Of a stretch of DNA of 64,000 nt, positions 22,601-36,357 are shown in pieces. The notes below the pieces were generated by a model. The model was not told the origin of the DNA, ran no database searches, and was given only the letters and a program-made list of their open reading frames with translations. The stretch is from Macrotrachela quadricornifera. Taxonomy: Eukaryota > Rotifera > Eurotatoria > Philodinida > Philodinidae. Position 1 is the stretch's first letter; the number at the start of each line of letters is the position of its first letter. The position numbers and the translations under genes are program-made. The stretch is from contig JAJEKB010000982.1 in assembly GCA_022393335.1 (NCBI GenBank), forward strand, positions 310,729 through 374,728. The letters are read 5' to 3'.

Positions 22601-25600
22601 CACATTTAGAAGGTGTTGATAAAGAATTACAATATATGAATTCAAATCTTGAAGAAATTCAAAAATCTCTTGAAATGTATCTAGAAAATAAACGTCGACA
22701 ATTTCCAAGATTTTATTTTATATCAAATGATGATTTACTTGAAATCTTAGGTCAATCAAAAAATCCACCTGGTGTTATGCCACATATGAAAAAATTATTT
22801 GATAATATTAAAACATTAACATTAGTTAAAACAACTGCTAATGGACCAATGGCTGCAACAGAAATGCGTTCAAATGAAGATGAAGTTGTTCCATTTGATG
22901 GTCAAGTAAATTATTTTTATTTTAATAAAAGATAAAAAGAAAAACAAAAAAAAATTGTTTTATCTAGGTTATACTTGATGGACAAGTTGAGAAATGGTTA
23001 CGTGATGTTGAAAATAAAATGAAAGAAGTTGTTAAACGAAAAGTTCTTGCATGTCGTCATGATTTATCAAATTGTGGTACAAAACGTGAAAAATGGTTAA
23101 AATCACATCCAGGTCAAGCATGTATAACTGCAAGTCAAATACAATGGACAGAAGAAGTACAAAAATCTTTACGTGATAATATATTAAAATTAAAAACTGA
23201 TAGAAAAAAACAACATCTTGTCTTAAGAAATTTTACTGATATGATTAAAAAAAATTTAACTAAACTTGAACGTATTAAACTTGTTTCATTAGTTACTATT
23301 GAAATTCATGCACGTGATGTTATTAATGATTTGATTAAAAATCAAATTAAAACTGAATCATCATTTGAATGGCAACAACAATTAAGATTTTATTGGAGAA
23401 AAGATGAAATTATTATTGAACAAGCTATTGGAAGATTTTGGTATGGTTGTGAATATTTAGGAAATTCAGGAAGATTAGTTATTACACCATTAACTGATCG
23501 GTAAAGTATGTTATGTAAGAAATTATTTAATTAGAATTTGATTTTTAGATGTTATATGACGTTAACTATTGCATTGTCTTTATGTCGAGGTGGATCACCA
23601 AAAGGACCTGCTGGTAAAATGAAATATTGTTTTTTTTTCTTTGATTGATATTATTATTAAAATTATTGAATAGGTACTGGTAAAACTGAAACAGTTAAAG
23701 ATTTAGGTAAAGCTATGGCATTTTATGTTATTGTTACTAATTGTTCTGATGCAATTGATTATAAATCAATGGGTCGTATGTTCTGTGGTTATTGTCAAAC
23801 AGGTGCTTGGGGTTGTTTTGATGAATTTAATCGGTAATTTTAAATTTAAAATTTGTTTTATTTTATATTTTATATTTTAGAATAAATATCGAAGTACTTT
23901 CTGTTGTTGCTCAACAAATAACATCAATATTAAATGCAATGACAACACTTAAAAGTGATATTGAAAATGCTATACGTGCTAAAACAAATATGTCAGAAGA
24001 AGATGCATTTGCAACAATTGATAAACGTTGGTTAAGTAAAAAATTTACATTTCAAGGACAAGATATTGATCTTGTTTGGTCATGTGGATTATTTATTACA
24101 ATGAATCCTGGTTAATAAGAAGAAAAAAAGAATAATTAAATTTCTATTTTATATACATTTTTTTTTATAATTTAGGTTATGCTGGTCGTACGGAATTACC
24201 TGATAATTTAAAATCAATGTTTCGTCCAATATCTATGGTTGTACCAGATAGTAATTATATTGCTGAAATTATTCTATTTGGTGAAGGTTTTTCAGATACA
24301 CGTTTACTTGCTACAAAAGTTTATACACTATATCAATTATGTGCACAACAATTATCAAAACAAGGTTTGATTTGAATAAATTAAGTTTATTTATTTATTT
24401 ATTTATTTATTTTCTTTAGATTTTTATGATTTTGGTCTTCGTTCTATGGCTGCTGTACTTCGTTATGCTGGTCGTAAAAAACGTGATTCACCACATTTAA
24501 AAGATGATCAAGTTGTTATATTAGCTATGAAAGATATGAATGTTGCAAAAATGACTGAACCAGATTTACCATTATTTAATGGAATTGTATCAGATTTATT
24601 TCCTGATATTGATACACCAACAATTGATTATTCAAAATTTAAAGCAGCTATTGAAATTGAACTTAAAGCACAACATTTACAAAGTACAAATCATACAGTA
24701 ACAAAAGTTATACAATTATTTGAAACAAAAAATTCTCGACATTCAGTTGTACTTGTTGGTTGTACACAATCAGGTAAAACAGCTATATGGCAAACATTAA
24801 AACGTTCAATGACAAGAATAGCAACACAAGAATCAACAGCAGATTCATTATTTCAACGTGTACAAGAATATCCAATTAATGCTAAATCTATTTCAATAAA
24901 TGAACTTTATGGAGCGTCAGATTTATCAACTGGTGAATGGAATGATGGTATACTTTCAAATATAATGAGAACAGCTTGTGCAGGTTAAATTAAAAAAAGA
25001 AAATAATGTATTTTTATATATATAAAGTTACCTTTTCTTTTCTATAGATGATAAACCAGATCAAAAATGGATACTTTTTGATTGTCCTGTAAGATTTTTG
25101 TTTTTTTTAAACATAAATTTATTTTTATTTATTCAATTAATTTAAACAGATTGATGCTGTTTGGATTGAATCAATGAATTCAGTTATGGATGATAATAAA
25201 ATTTTAACATTAACAAATGGTGAACGTATTGCTATGCCTGAACAAGTTACACTTCTTTTTGAAACTGGAGATATGGCTGTTGCATCACCTGCTACAGTTT
25301 CTCGTAAATATATTTCATTAAATCTTTCGTTATCAAGTTTTTACAAGGATGAGAAAAATTTCGAGTTTATTCATAAAAGTTTTGAATCGATTGTATATCA
25401 TGAAGTAAATTCATATATTGTATCAAGTTTTAACCAATATAATAAAACTCTAAATTTATACAGTCAAGTAAAATGACTTAAAGCCTGGCAAAAACTCTTT
25501 ACTTAGTTTCATGAATAATCTAATATTATGATACAGATTTAATAAAATTGAAAGTCTAGTCTACGTGACATTAGAATTTCAGTACTAATTGCAAATCATC

Positions 25601-28600
25601 TTATTAATAAACACTTCGAAAACAGTCATCTACAAAATGACAAAGTATTCTCAGAAACATGTTTTATCTATGAAACTTTATAGAGTTTGTTATGCAGATT
25701 ATTTTAATGGAAGAAAATTTCGAACTTATTCAATATTTCTATGATTGATCATTCATGAAAAAAGTATCCGTTAAGAATAAAACTTATAATCATTTTATTG
25801 TCAATAGATAGTTCACAAAATTAAAAGTATATGTAAAAAGGAGAAAACACTTTAGGTCCCAAAAAAAGATAAACGATTGTAAAAGTTATAAACCGTATAA
25901 ATACTTAGTTCGTATATATACCAATCTCATAATTAAACATATTAAAATAAATATTTTTTGTTTTTCTTTTATAGGTTGTGGTATTGTCTTTTGTGATTAT
26001 GATAATCTTTCATGGCGTCCATTTATAAATTGTTGGATAAATCAAAAAACAAAAGAATATCATGAACCATTAACATATTTAACAAATAAATATTTAAAAC
26101 CAGTAATTCAATTTAAACAACAAAATTGTAAAGAATTAATACCAATAGCTGAATTAAATGGTGTACGTTCATTTGCTTATTTATTTGATTCATTAGCAAC
26201 AAAAGAAAATGGTGTTGATCCATCTGATGAAGATAATTTTTCACGTTTAACAGAATTATGGTTTTTATTTTCAACAATATGGTCTATATGTGCATCTGTT
26301 GATGAAGATAGTCGAAAAAAAATTGATGCATTTATACGTGAATTAGAAGGTACAATACCAAATAAAGATAGTGTTTATGAATATTATGTTGATGCTAAAC
26401 AACGTGCATGGTTAGCATGGGAAGATAAATTACGTTCAGGTTGGAAATTAAATCCTGATATACCATTTTATAAAATTATTGTACCAACTGTTGATACAAT
26501 ACGTTATAAATATCTTGTTTCAGCACTTATTAAACAAGGTCATCCATGTTTATTATGTGGTCCTGTTGGTACAGGTAAAACATCAGTTGCACATGCTGTT
26601 ATGTCCGAATTAGATGCAAGAGAATATTCAACATTAATAATAAATATGAGTGCACAAACATCATCAAATATTGTACAAGAAATTATTGAAGCAAGAGTTG
26701 AAAAACGTGTTAAAGGTGTTTATGTACCAATTGGTGGAAAGAAATTATTAAATTTTATGGATGATTTTAATATGCCATCAAAAGATGAATATGGTTCACA
26801 ACCACCATTAGAATTATTAAGATTATGGCTTGATTTTGGATTTTGGTATGATAGAAAAAATCAATCAGTTAAATATATTAAAGTAATTTCTTTTTTTAAT
26901 TTTTCTAATTAAATTTAATATATAATTATTTATTTAGGATATGTTTTTATTAGCTGGTATGGGTCCACCAGGTGGTGGTCGAACAGTAATAAGTCCACGA
27001 TTACAAAGTAGATTTAATTTAATTAATATGACATTTCCATCGGTAAAATTTCCAAAAAAAAGAAAAGAAAATTTTTTTAAGATTAATTTTTTTTTAAGGC
27101 AACAGAAATTCGTCGAATATTTGGTTCAATGATTTCACAACGTTTAGCTGATTTTGATGATGAATTTAAAACATTACCAGATGCATTAACATCAGCAACA
27201 ATTGAAATGTATGAAGCAATTATACAAAAATTTTTACCAACACCAACGAAAATTTATTATTTATTTAATTTACGTGATATTTCAAAGATTTTTCAAGGTT
27301 TATTACGTGCTGATAGAAAATTGATAACATCAAAACAAACAATGATACGTTTATGGATTCACGAATGTTTTCGGTAATAGATTTATGTTTGTTTTTGCAT
27401 TATTTATTTGATATTTTATTATTTTAAGTGTTTTTGCTGATCGACTTAATGATGATAAAGATCGTGAACAATTTAATTTAATTTTAGCAGAAAAATTAGG
27501 TACTCATATGGATGTAACATTTCATTCAATTTGTCAAAATCGTATACCACCAACATTTGGTGATTTTGTTAATCAAGATGAAATTTATGAAGATTTAATT
27601 GATTTTGATAAATTAAAAATTCATATGGAAAAAGTTCTTAAAGATTATAATGAAACTCCAGGTACTGTTCCAATGGATTTAGTTTTGTTTCGTGATGCTA
27701 TATTACATATAACACGTATTGTACGTGTTATACGACAACCACGAGGTAATATGCTTTTAATTGGTATTGGAGGTTCGGGAAGACAATCATTGGCTAAATT
27801 ATCATCATTTATATGTAATTATGCTGTATTTAAAATTGAAATAGCAAAAAATTATCGTCGAAATGAATTTCGTGAAGATTTAAAACGTTTATATAAACAT
27901 GCCGGTGTATCAAATCGTGAAACAACATTTATATTTGTTGATACACAAGCTGTTGAAGAAACATTTTTTGAAGATATTAATAATATATTAAGTTCTGGTG
28001 AAGTACCAAATTTATTTCGTCCAGATGAACTTGAAGAAATAAAAACATCAATGTCATCGGAATTAAAAAAAGAAGGAATTGATGAAGATAATAATCAAGA
28101 AGTTTATGCGTTTTTACTTGATCGTGTTAAAGCTAATTTACATATGGTTGTTTGTATGAGTCCTGTTGGAGAAGTTTTTCGGTAAGAAATATAATCTAAA
28201 AAGAATATTGAAGTATAACCATAGATATTGGAATTCATCCCCTTTTGTCCTCAACAGATATGATAGACACTATACCAACCAGTGTTTGATTTGAATTGAG
28301 TCACAAAAAAATGCATTAATGTTGAGCTTTACATATGATAAAAAGAAATTCTCGATGGAGTAATGACTTGATTCCTTAACTACTGAAAATATCGATATAT
28401 CTTAGCAATCGATCCTTTCCATCCGTCATAGACTACTTTTATACTCATTGTAAAATGTTATGACTAAATTCTCTCCCTCTCATCTTTAATACGAATCAAC
28501 AGTTGATAAATTCCCTCATTTACATAGTGAGCAACGTCATTTTGTTTTATATTTAATTCTACAATGATTTCATAAATAGATTTTTATTTTTATTCGAGAA

Positions 28601-31600
28601 AATTCATTTTTCTTTTATATAGAAATCGTATTCGTATGTATCCATCATTAGTTAATTGTACTACAATTGATCTTTTTGCTGATTGGCCACAAGATGCATT
28701 ACTTGAAGTTGGTGAACGTTATCTTTCTCAAATTGAATTAAGTGGAGATGAAAAAGTAAATAATTTTAAATTAAAGAAAAAAATTTTTTTTTTAATCTCA
28801 TATTTCTAAAATAAAAATTTTCCAGTTTGCAACGGTAAGATCATCATTATTGGTTTTTCTATCACCCATCACATTGTCATTCATTTTTTTTTATTTTGTT
28901 TCTTTGCATGAAAAGTTTTTTCATCAATGTGAATTTTAGGTGTTTATTAATTAAAATAATTTCATATTTATTTTTCTTTATATTACAAAATAGTTTCGTC
29001 CATCAATTGCTCAAATATTTGCTACAGTACATAGTTCAGTTTATCAATGTTCAATACAAATGTGGGATGAAATGCGTCGACGAAATTATGTAACACCAAG
29101 TAATTTTCTCGAATTAACAACTGGTTATCGAAAGTAAATAAAGAAAAAAGAAATTAGTCATAGAATTTTTTAAATTACATATGTATATTTATTTAATTAG
29201 ATTATTATATGAAAAACGTAAAGAATTATGTGATGCACGTGATAAATTAACAAATGGTTTAGGAAAAATTGAAGAAGCAAAAATTCAAGTAACACAAATG
29301 TCAGTTGAACTTGAGAAAAAACGTGCTTTAGCTAATGAAGCACAAAAGAAATGTGAAGAATCTTTAGGTGGTCTTGTTAATGAACAACGTGAAGTTGAAC
29401 AAAGTAAAGCAACAGTTGAAAAGTTAAAAGAACGTGTCAAAATTGATGAAGAAAAAGCATCAACAATTGCTCAAGCCGCTCAAGAAGATTTAGCAGCTGC
29501 TATGCCAGCACTTGAAGCAGCTAATGCAGCTTTAGAATCATTAACTAAAAGTTCAATTACAGAAGTTAAAAGTTATGGACGACCACCATTACCTGTTGAA
29601 AAAGCATTAGAAGCTGTAATGATTCTTAGAAATTCAGAACCAACATGGGCAGAAGCTAAACGACAATTGGGTATGTTTATTTATATGCTTTAGTTTAATT
29701 TTTTTAAAATCTATCGAAATTTTAATATAGAATTAGGAATGTATTGAGACTGAGAGACTTAGATTTAGTATATCGATATATACAATTATGAATTTTCAAG
29801 GAGTAAAATAAAATATTATAGTTAACTATATATTAATATTGGATATTATCTTTTTATAAAGTTCAAATCTTCTTTACTATTTTATTAGTCGAATCAAAAG
29901 TAATAGTGTCGATCTGTATAATAATATTTCTACTCAGATATTTCAATTATTAACAGACAAATTTTCCCTTTTTAGGTGATACAACTTTTATTAATCAATT
30001 AGTCAGTTTTGATAAAGATAATATTCCTGACAAAATAATCATGAAAATAGGAAAATATACATCTGATCCAATGTTAGCACCGGCAGAAATTTGTAAGTTA
30101 TCATAATTAATTAAAATAATTATTATAATTTGTATATAAATATAAATTAAAAAACTAGCACGTGTATCAATTGCTGCTGGTGGTCTATTTGCATGGGTAC
30201 GAGCTATGGAAGAGTATGCAAAAATTTTCAAAACAGTTAAACCAAAACGAGATCGATATGAAGCAGCTATGGCCGAATTAAATGAAAAACGTGCACAAAT
30301 AGCTGATGCTGAACGACAAATTCAAGAAGCACAAAAACGTCTTGATGAATTACGAGCTAATTATGAAAGACAAATGGCTGAAAAAGAACAATTACGTCGT
30401 GATTGTGAACATATGCAAATGATGCTTGAAAAAGCTTCTCGTCTTATTAATGGTTTAGCTAGTGAAAAAGTTCGTTGGGAAGCAACAGTTGCTGAACTTG
30501 AACAACAAATAAGTTATGTTACTGGTGATTGTTTATTAGCAGCAGCTTTTCTTTCATATATGGGTCCATTTCTTTCACAATATCGTGATTATGTGATGAA
30601 TGAAATATGGTTTAAAGAAATTAAAAAATTATCTATACCATGTAATCCAGCATTTAATTTTGCAAATTTTCTATCAATACCAACACAAGTACGAGATTGG
30701 AATATTCAAGGTTTACCATCAGATACATTTTCAACAGAAAATGGTGTTATTGTCACACGTGGAACACGTTGGCCTTTGTAAGTCTTTATTTTTTCGCTCT
30801 ATAAATTTAAGGAAAGAATCTCTTTGTAAAAAAAATGAAATGTATTATTTTAAAAACATATAACTTGAAGTTTTATGAAATATTTATAAGAAAATATACA
30901 TAATTGATAGATATTTTGTAATTCGAGACATCGCCTTTTTTTGTTGTATAGATTTATTGTTATACAGTTATGATTATGAATTTATATTATGAAAAATTTT
31001 TTTAAGCTTTTAAAATTTTATATTTATTGAAATTCTTATTAAAAATTGAGAAAAACTAATTTTTCATTATTAGAATGATTGATCCTCAAGCTCAAGCCAT
31101 AAAATGGATAAAAAATATGGAAATGTCAAATAATTTACGTTTAATCGATCTTCAAACACCTGATTATTTACGTATTATTGAAGAATGTATTCGTTCTGGA
31201 CGTCCATGTCTTTGTCAAAATGTCAAAGAAGAACTTGATCCATCTCTAGATCCTGTTTTAACACGTGCTGTTAAACGTATTGGTGGTGTTGATATATTAA
31301 AATTAGGTGATCGAGAAGTTGAATATAATAAAGATTTTCGATTTTATATGACAACTAAATTACCTAATCCACATTATGCACCTGAAATATCTTCAAAAGC
31401 AAATATAATTAATTTTGCTGTAAAAGAACAAGGTTTAGAATCTCAATTACTTGGTATTGTTGTACGAGAAGAAAAACCTGAATTAGAAGCTGATAAAGAT
31501 AAATTAGTACGTGGTATTGCTGCTGGTCGTAAGAAACTTATTGAACTTGAAGATCAATTATTAAGATTATTAAATGAAACAAAAGGTTCATTATTAGAAA

Positions 31601-34600
31601 ATGATGAATTATTATCAACTCTTGAAATATCTAAACAAACAGCTAAAACTGTACAAGAACAATTAATTACATCTGAAGCAACAGAAAAAGATATTGATGC
31701 TGCTCGAGAAGTAACGAGAAAATTTTGAAAAAAATAATAAATTAATATAAAAATTTTATAATTTTATTTAGAGTTATCGACCATGTGCTGAACGTGCATC
31801 AATTCTATTTTTCGTACTTAATGATTTAGGAAAAATTGATCCAATGTATCAATTTTCTCTCGATGCTTATATAGATTTATTTAATACATCAATTAAAAAA
31901 AGTCAAAAATCAACTAAACTTGAAGAACGTTTAACTAAATTAAATGATTTTCATACATATGCTGTTTATAAGTAATTGAAGAAAAATAAAATTTTATATT
32001 TAAAAATAAAAAAAAAATGAATTTTCTTTATTAAGATATACATGTCGTGGTTTATTTGAAGCACATAAATTACTATTTTCATTTCAAATGTGTGTTAAAA
32101 TTCTTGAAGCTGCTGGAAAAATTAATATGGATGAATATCAATTTTTCTTACGTGGTGGAATTGTAAATAGAAAAATAAATAAATATTTTAATTTGAATAT
32201 ATTAATTCTTTTTCTTTTTTATTATTGTTCTAGGTTCTTGATCGTGAATCACAAATGGATAATCCAAATCCTCAATGGTTAGCTGATTCATCCTGGGATA
32301 ATATAACTGAATTAGCTAAATTAGCTAATTTTCATGGTATTATTGAATCATTTGAACAATATCCAAGAGATTGGTTTCAATGGTTTCAATCAGGTGAACC
32401 AGAAAATACACCAATGCCAGGCGAATGGGATTCAGTAAATGAATTACAAAAAATGTTAATTGTTAGAAGTTTACGTTCAGATCGCGTACCATTTTGTGTA
32501 ACAAAATTTATTATTAATAATTTAGGTTCAAAATTTGTTGAACCACCTATTCTTGATTTAAGTTCAGTTTATGAAGATTCATTACCTAAAACACCAATTA
32601 TATTTGTTTTATCACCTGGTGTTGATCCATCAGCTAATTTATCAGCTTTAGCAGAAAAAATGGATTTTAGAAAAAATTTTCTACCATTATCACTTGGTCA
32701 AGGACAAGCACCAATTGCTACACAGAATATTGCTGAAGGTGTTCGTTTGGTAAGTCAAAAAAATATATATGATTTACAGTAGAATGCAAAAAAAAAATTG
32801 TCGCTGGTTGTTTGTATTTTTTGAAAAGGATTATTTTAAAACGATCTCAAATATCGAGATGAAGTAATATAAATATATATATATGGAACCGAGGATAGCA
32901 TATCAAAGAAATATAACAAGAAACGTGTACAATAGACTATGTAAGACAAAGACGACGATTGAAATTGAGCGATATTCTCTGACAAAACCTGCTTCCAATT
33001 TTTTAGAAATACAGTTTGTCTTTGATTCAAGAATTTTTAATAAAAATTGAATAGAATGATATTTTAATCTTAATAATAAAATATTGTTTTATTCTGTGAG
33101 AACAACTATCTATAGTCTTTTCTACGTCAAAATATTTCAAAAATATCTTCTTAATGACGCAAGAAAATAGTTTAAACAACGGTAGAAATTCCAACAAGAT
33201 AAAGATCCTAAACATACGAATAGAATGGCACGAAAATTTTTAGATCAAATAGTACTTTTCTTCAACAATCGACTGAACATTTCAATAGTTCCGACATTAA
33301 TCATATATAGAGAACATGTGATGTGCCCTCGAATGATGTATCGAGAAACCCAAATTCTCAACTATCAATGAATTACAGCAATTCTTTTATGAAGAATGGC
33401 AAAAAAAAACACTTTATTAATATCTAATAATAATTTTATTGCATTCTACTGTATATAAACAAAATTTGATTTCTTATTTATCCTTTTTTTTAGGGTCGAT
33501 GGGTATTTCTTGCTAATTGTCATTTATCATTATCATGGATGCCTGATTTAGAAAAAATTGTTGAAAATCTTTCAATTGAAAAAGTTCATCCTCAATTTCG
33601 TTTATGGTTATCATCATCTCCATCACCTCAATTTCCTATATCAATTCTTCAATCTGGTATTAAAATTACTACTGAACCACCAAAAGGTATTAAAGCAAAT
33701 ATGAAACGTTTATATGCATTAATTGATGAACAAGATTTTGCTGAAAAAAATCGTCAAGCTCGTCCAGAAAAATATAAACGTTTATTATTTTGTCTTTGCT
33801 TTTTTCATTCATTATTATTAGAACGTAAAAAATTTCTTCAACTTGGTTTTAATATAAATTATTCATTTAATGATTCTGATTTTGAAACATCAAATTTAAT
33901 TATGGGTAATCTATTACGTGATCAAGATGTAACACCATGGAAAGCAATGAAATTTATTATATCAAAAATAAATTATGGTGGTCATGTTACAGATACACGT
34001 GATATGCGTGTATTAAATACTTATATTGAAGATTTATTTAAAGAAGAAGTTATTGATCCTCAAATGCAATATTATAAATTAACTAAATTACCTAATTATT
34101 ATGTTCCACGTGATGGAACATTAAATGAATATAAGAATGCTGTTGCAACTGTTTTACCAAATACAGATCATCCAGAAGCATTTGGACAACATACAAATGC
34201 TGAAGTTGCATCACAAATTCGTGAAGCAAGAATGTTATTTGAAATATTATTATCTTTACAACCACAAGTTGTTGCTGTACAAGGAAAGAAAACAACTGAA
34301 GAAGAAGTTATGGAAATGTCTACACGTGTATTAGAACAATTACCAGAAAAAATTGATTATCAATCAACAGTTAAAATTTTATCTGAAGATCATTCACCAT
34401 TAAAAGTTGTTTTATTACAAGAAATTGAACGTTATAATTTATTATTAGATATTATTCGACAATCATTAATATCATTACAAAAAGGTATTAAAGGTCTTGT
34501 AGTTATGTCATCAGATTTAGAAGAAATATTTCGATGTATTCTTGATGCACGTGTACCAACACAATGGCAAAAAATGTATCCATCATTAAAACCATTAGCA

Positions 34601-35222
34601 TCATGGACACGTGATCTTGTTCAACGTGTTGATCAATTAGCTAAATGGGCTGAAAGTGCTCATGCACCAGCAATTTTTTGGATGTCTGGCTTTAGTTTTC
34701 CAACAGGTTTTCTTACAGCTGTTATGCAAACAACAGCACGAGCAACAAAAATTAGTATTGATCGTTTAATATGGGATTTTGAAGTGATGAAAGTTGAAGA
34801 TAATTATTTACAAACACCAAAAGATGGTGTTTATGTCAAAGGTTTATTTTTAGAAGGTGCAGGTTGGGATAAGAAAAATGCATGTTTAATTGAAGCTGAA
34901 CCTATGCAATTAGAAGTTGCTATGCCAACAATTTTATTTCGACCATCAGAAAATAAGAAAAAAACTATGGCAACTGAAGAAGATCGAGAAAGAAAGACAG
35001 GTATAAAAATTTTATGAATTTTGTTTAAAAATAACAAAGATATTTACATATAATATTTTGATTATAGATGTTTATTCATGTCCAGTTTATTATTTTCCAA
35101 ATCGTGCTGGTGGTTTTGGACATCCATCATTTGTTGTTGAAGTCAATCTTAAAACACCTCATTTTCCAAATAGCCATTGGGTAAAACGTGGTACGGCATT
35201 ACTGATGAATTTAGATAGATAA
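19653..35222 (+). CDS. DNAH2: Axonemal dynein heavy chain 2 (5' partial)
   Basis: Motor subunit of an axonemal inner-arm dynein. 27 exons: 19653-19771, 19837-20665, 22212-22408, 22474-22905, 22968-23500, 23549-23613, 23674-23833, 23881-24110, 24176-24364, 24420-24983, 25048-25088, 25150-25303, 25975-26882, 26938-27042, 27099-27373, 27429-28181, 28623-28755, 28994-29133, 29201-29670, 29976-30092, 30159-30777, 31074-31710, 31772-31971, 32036-32162, 32234-32749, 33494-35000 and 35068-35222. All phases join, leaving 3390 aa in frame from 19655. P-loops: AAA1 GPAGTGKTE (split by intron 6), AAA2 GCTQSGKT (24758-24781), AAA3 GPVGTGKT (26560-26583), AAA4 GIGGSGRQ (27763-27786). The coiled-coil stalk and microtubule-binding region is mostly encoded by 29201-30777. 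The C-terminus ([13 protein letters not shown], then [14 protein letters not shown]) is typical of DNAH2. About 1000 N-terminal residues are absent, at the gap. Introns 2 and 25 carry decayed transposons. Confidence 0.92.
20666..22211 (+). other. Long intron 2 of DNAH2
   Basis: A 1.5 kb intron between two exons that join in phase 1. Its right third holds a decayed LINE fragment (about 21590-22110). The left part shows no feature beyond A+T-rich sequence. Confidence 0.7.
21590..22110 (+). mobile_element. Decayed LINE retrotransposon, end of the reverse-transcriptase ORF
   Basis: In the + frame from 21726 the translation reads [16 protein letters not shown], then stop, then [14 protein letters not shown]. 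Next comes [21 protein letters not shown], and after a frame change [10 protein letters not shown], stop, LDGIKG, stop. This is the C-terminal region of a non-LTR reverse-transcriptase polyprotein, where such proteins have a HICRMD..R block and a RGRP..EWLD..WC block. At least three stops (TGA, TAG, TGA) fall where tryptophan is expected. With the frame changes, the copy is dead. It has the same orientation as the host gene. Confidence 0.75.
25304..25974 (+). other. Long intron 12 of DNAH2
   Basis: 671 bp. The reading frame stays open for about 57 codons past the donor, so an unspliced message would add residues before stopping at 25474. No repeat or domain is recognised. Confidence 0.5.
28182..28622 (+). 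other. Intron 16 of DNAH2
   Basis: 441 bp between two exons joined in phase 2. I see nothing in it. Confidence 0.6.
32775..33453 (+). mobile_element. Decayed Tc1/mariner-type DNA transposon in DNAH2 intron 25
   Basis: Inverted ends CAGTAGAATGCAA (from 32777) and TTGCATTCTACTG (to 33451) match perfectly over 13 bp. They are flanked by TA on both sides (32775-32776 and 33452-33453), the target duplication of the Tc1/mariner superfamily. Inside, near 33198, a frame reads [17 protein letters not shown], the block preceding the last catalytic acidic residue in Tc1-type transposases. A degraded equivalent of the ..P.D.NPIEN.W block follows near 33290-33330. Stops and a short overall length (675 bp) show that it is dead and internally deleted. 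Confidence 0.85.
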
Positions 35223-36357
35223 ACTATATAACTGATACAATGATAATTGATATGTAAAGTCCTTTTTTTTTGTTTGTTTGTTTTTATTGTTTTTATATTT
35301 CCATATATATCTCTTAATTTATCATATAAATACACATATGATGATATACATTTAAATTTAATAGACAACCAACAACCTATAAATATTACAGGTAATTTTA
35401 CAGTATTTATCTACATTAATTTAAATATTCATCCTTCATACATTGATTATTATTGTTTTATCGATTGAATATTAACAATAAATGATTAGATTTTTTTTTA
35501 TTTGCTTTTTGTTGCGTAATATCAACTATTTTGATAAGTTGATGTATTATAAAACATAGAGATGCTTTTGTCGAATGAATGAAGAAAGCTACAATACGCG
35601 ATACAATAGAGTATAAAACTAGAAAGAAAATAAAAAATGATCGAAATCAATGAACTTGAATTTTATAATTGTTTTAATACAAAATTAATCGAAGATATTG
35701 AAATTTTGCTGCTGACATATTGTAGTGTAACCCTTTCTCTTCATGTTTATTACGTGCGAAAATATTTTTGTATCCACGTATTTCGACATTTATGCAGATT
35801 ATTTTCATACAGACTAAAATTAGTTCAGAGTATTTTCCGTATGCCTAATCATACGTTGATAATTTGTCTTGTATTTCTATGCATTATATTGATATCGAAC
35901 GAATAAGAAGCATCGTCTCACATGTTCAAACATGTCATTTATGCTTTTGTGTATCATTTATTGAATTATTCAGTCTGTTTTCGCAAGTGAAAGAGTAGAT
36001 TTTTATGCATAATATAGAGAATTATAATAAAGAAAAAAAAGTAATCTCGTCCTTCAAACTACTTTGAGCAAATGACGAGATCAATCGTATCTGTTCTTTA
36101 GACATTAATAAAGTTAAAAATTGTTATATTATTCCTTGGTATAATACGTTTGGTTAGGATTTGATAAAATAGATTCTTAATCATTTGTTCCAGTTCACTA
36201 GAATGCTCTCTTGTATGCACTATAAAAATGTTTCTACTGGAAAAGCATCTCTGCTCTTTTCTCTTTCTGTGCGTATAATATCACTTTCTATGTAATAGAA
36301 GAAATATCAAGCAGTATATTCAAGTTCGATAAAAATTGATTGTGTTGATCAGTGTGT
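35223..36357. other. Spacer between the convergent DNAH2 and NHL-repeat genes
   Basis: 1.1 kb of A+T-rich sequence containing the 3' ends of both genes. An AATAAA near 35477 could serve DNAH2. An open frame at 35637-35906 has no codon bias or recognised family and is not called. Confidence 0.5.

Noticed and set aside
28896..29093. Plus-strand open frame overlapping DNAH2 exon 18
   Set aside because: Wrong frame relative to the well-supported dynein exon; a shadow.
35637..35906. 89-codon plus-strand open frame after DNAH2
   Set aside because: No family match or codon bias, and it lies in a 3' spacer.
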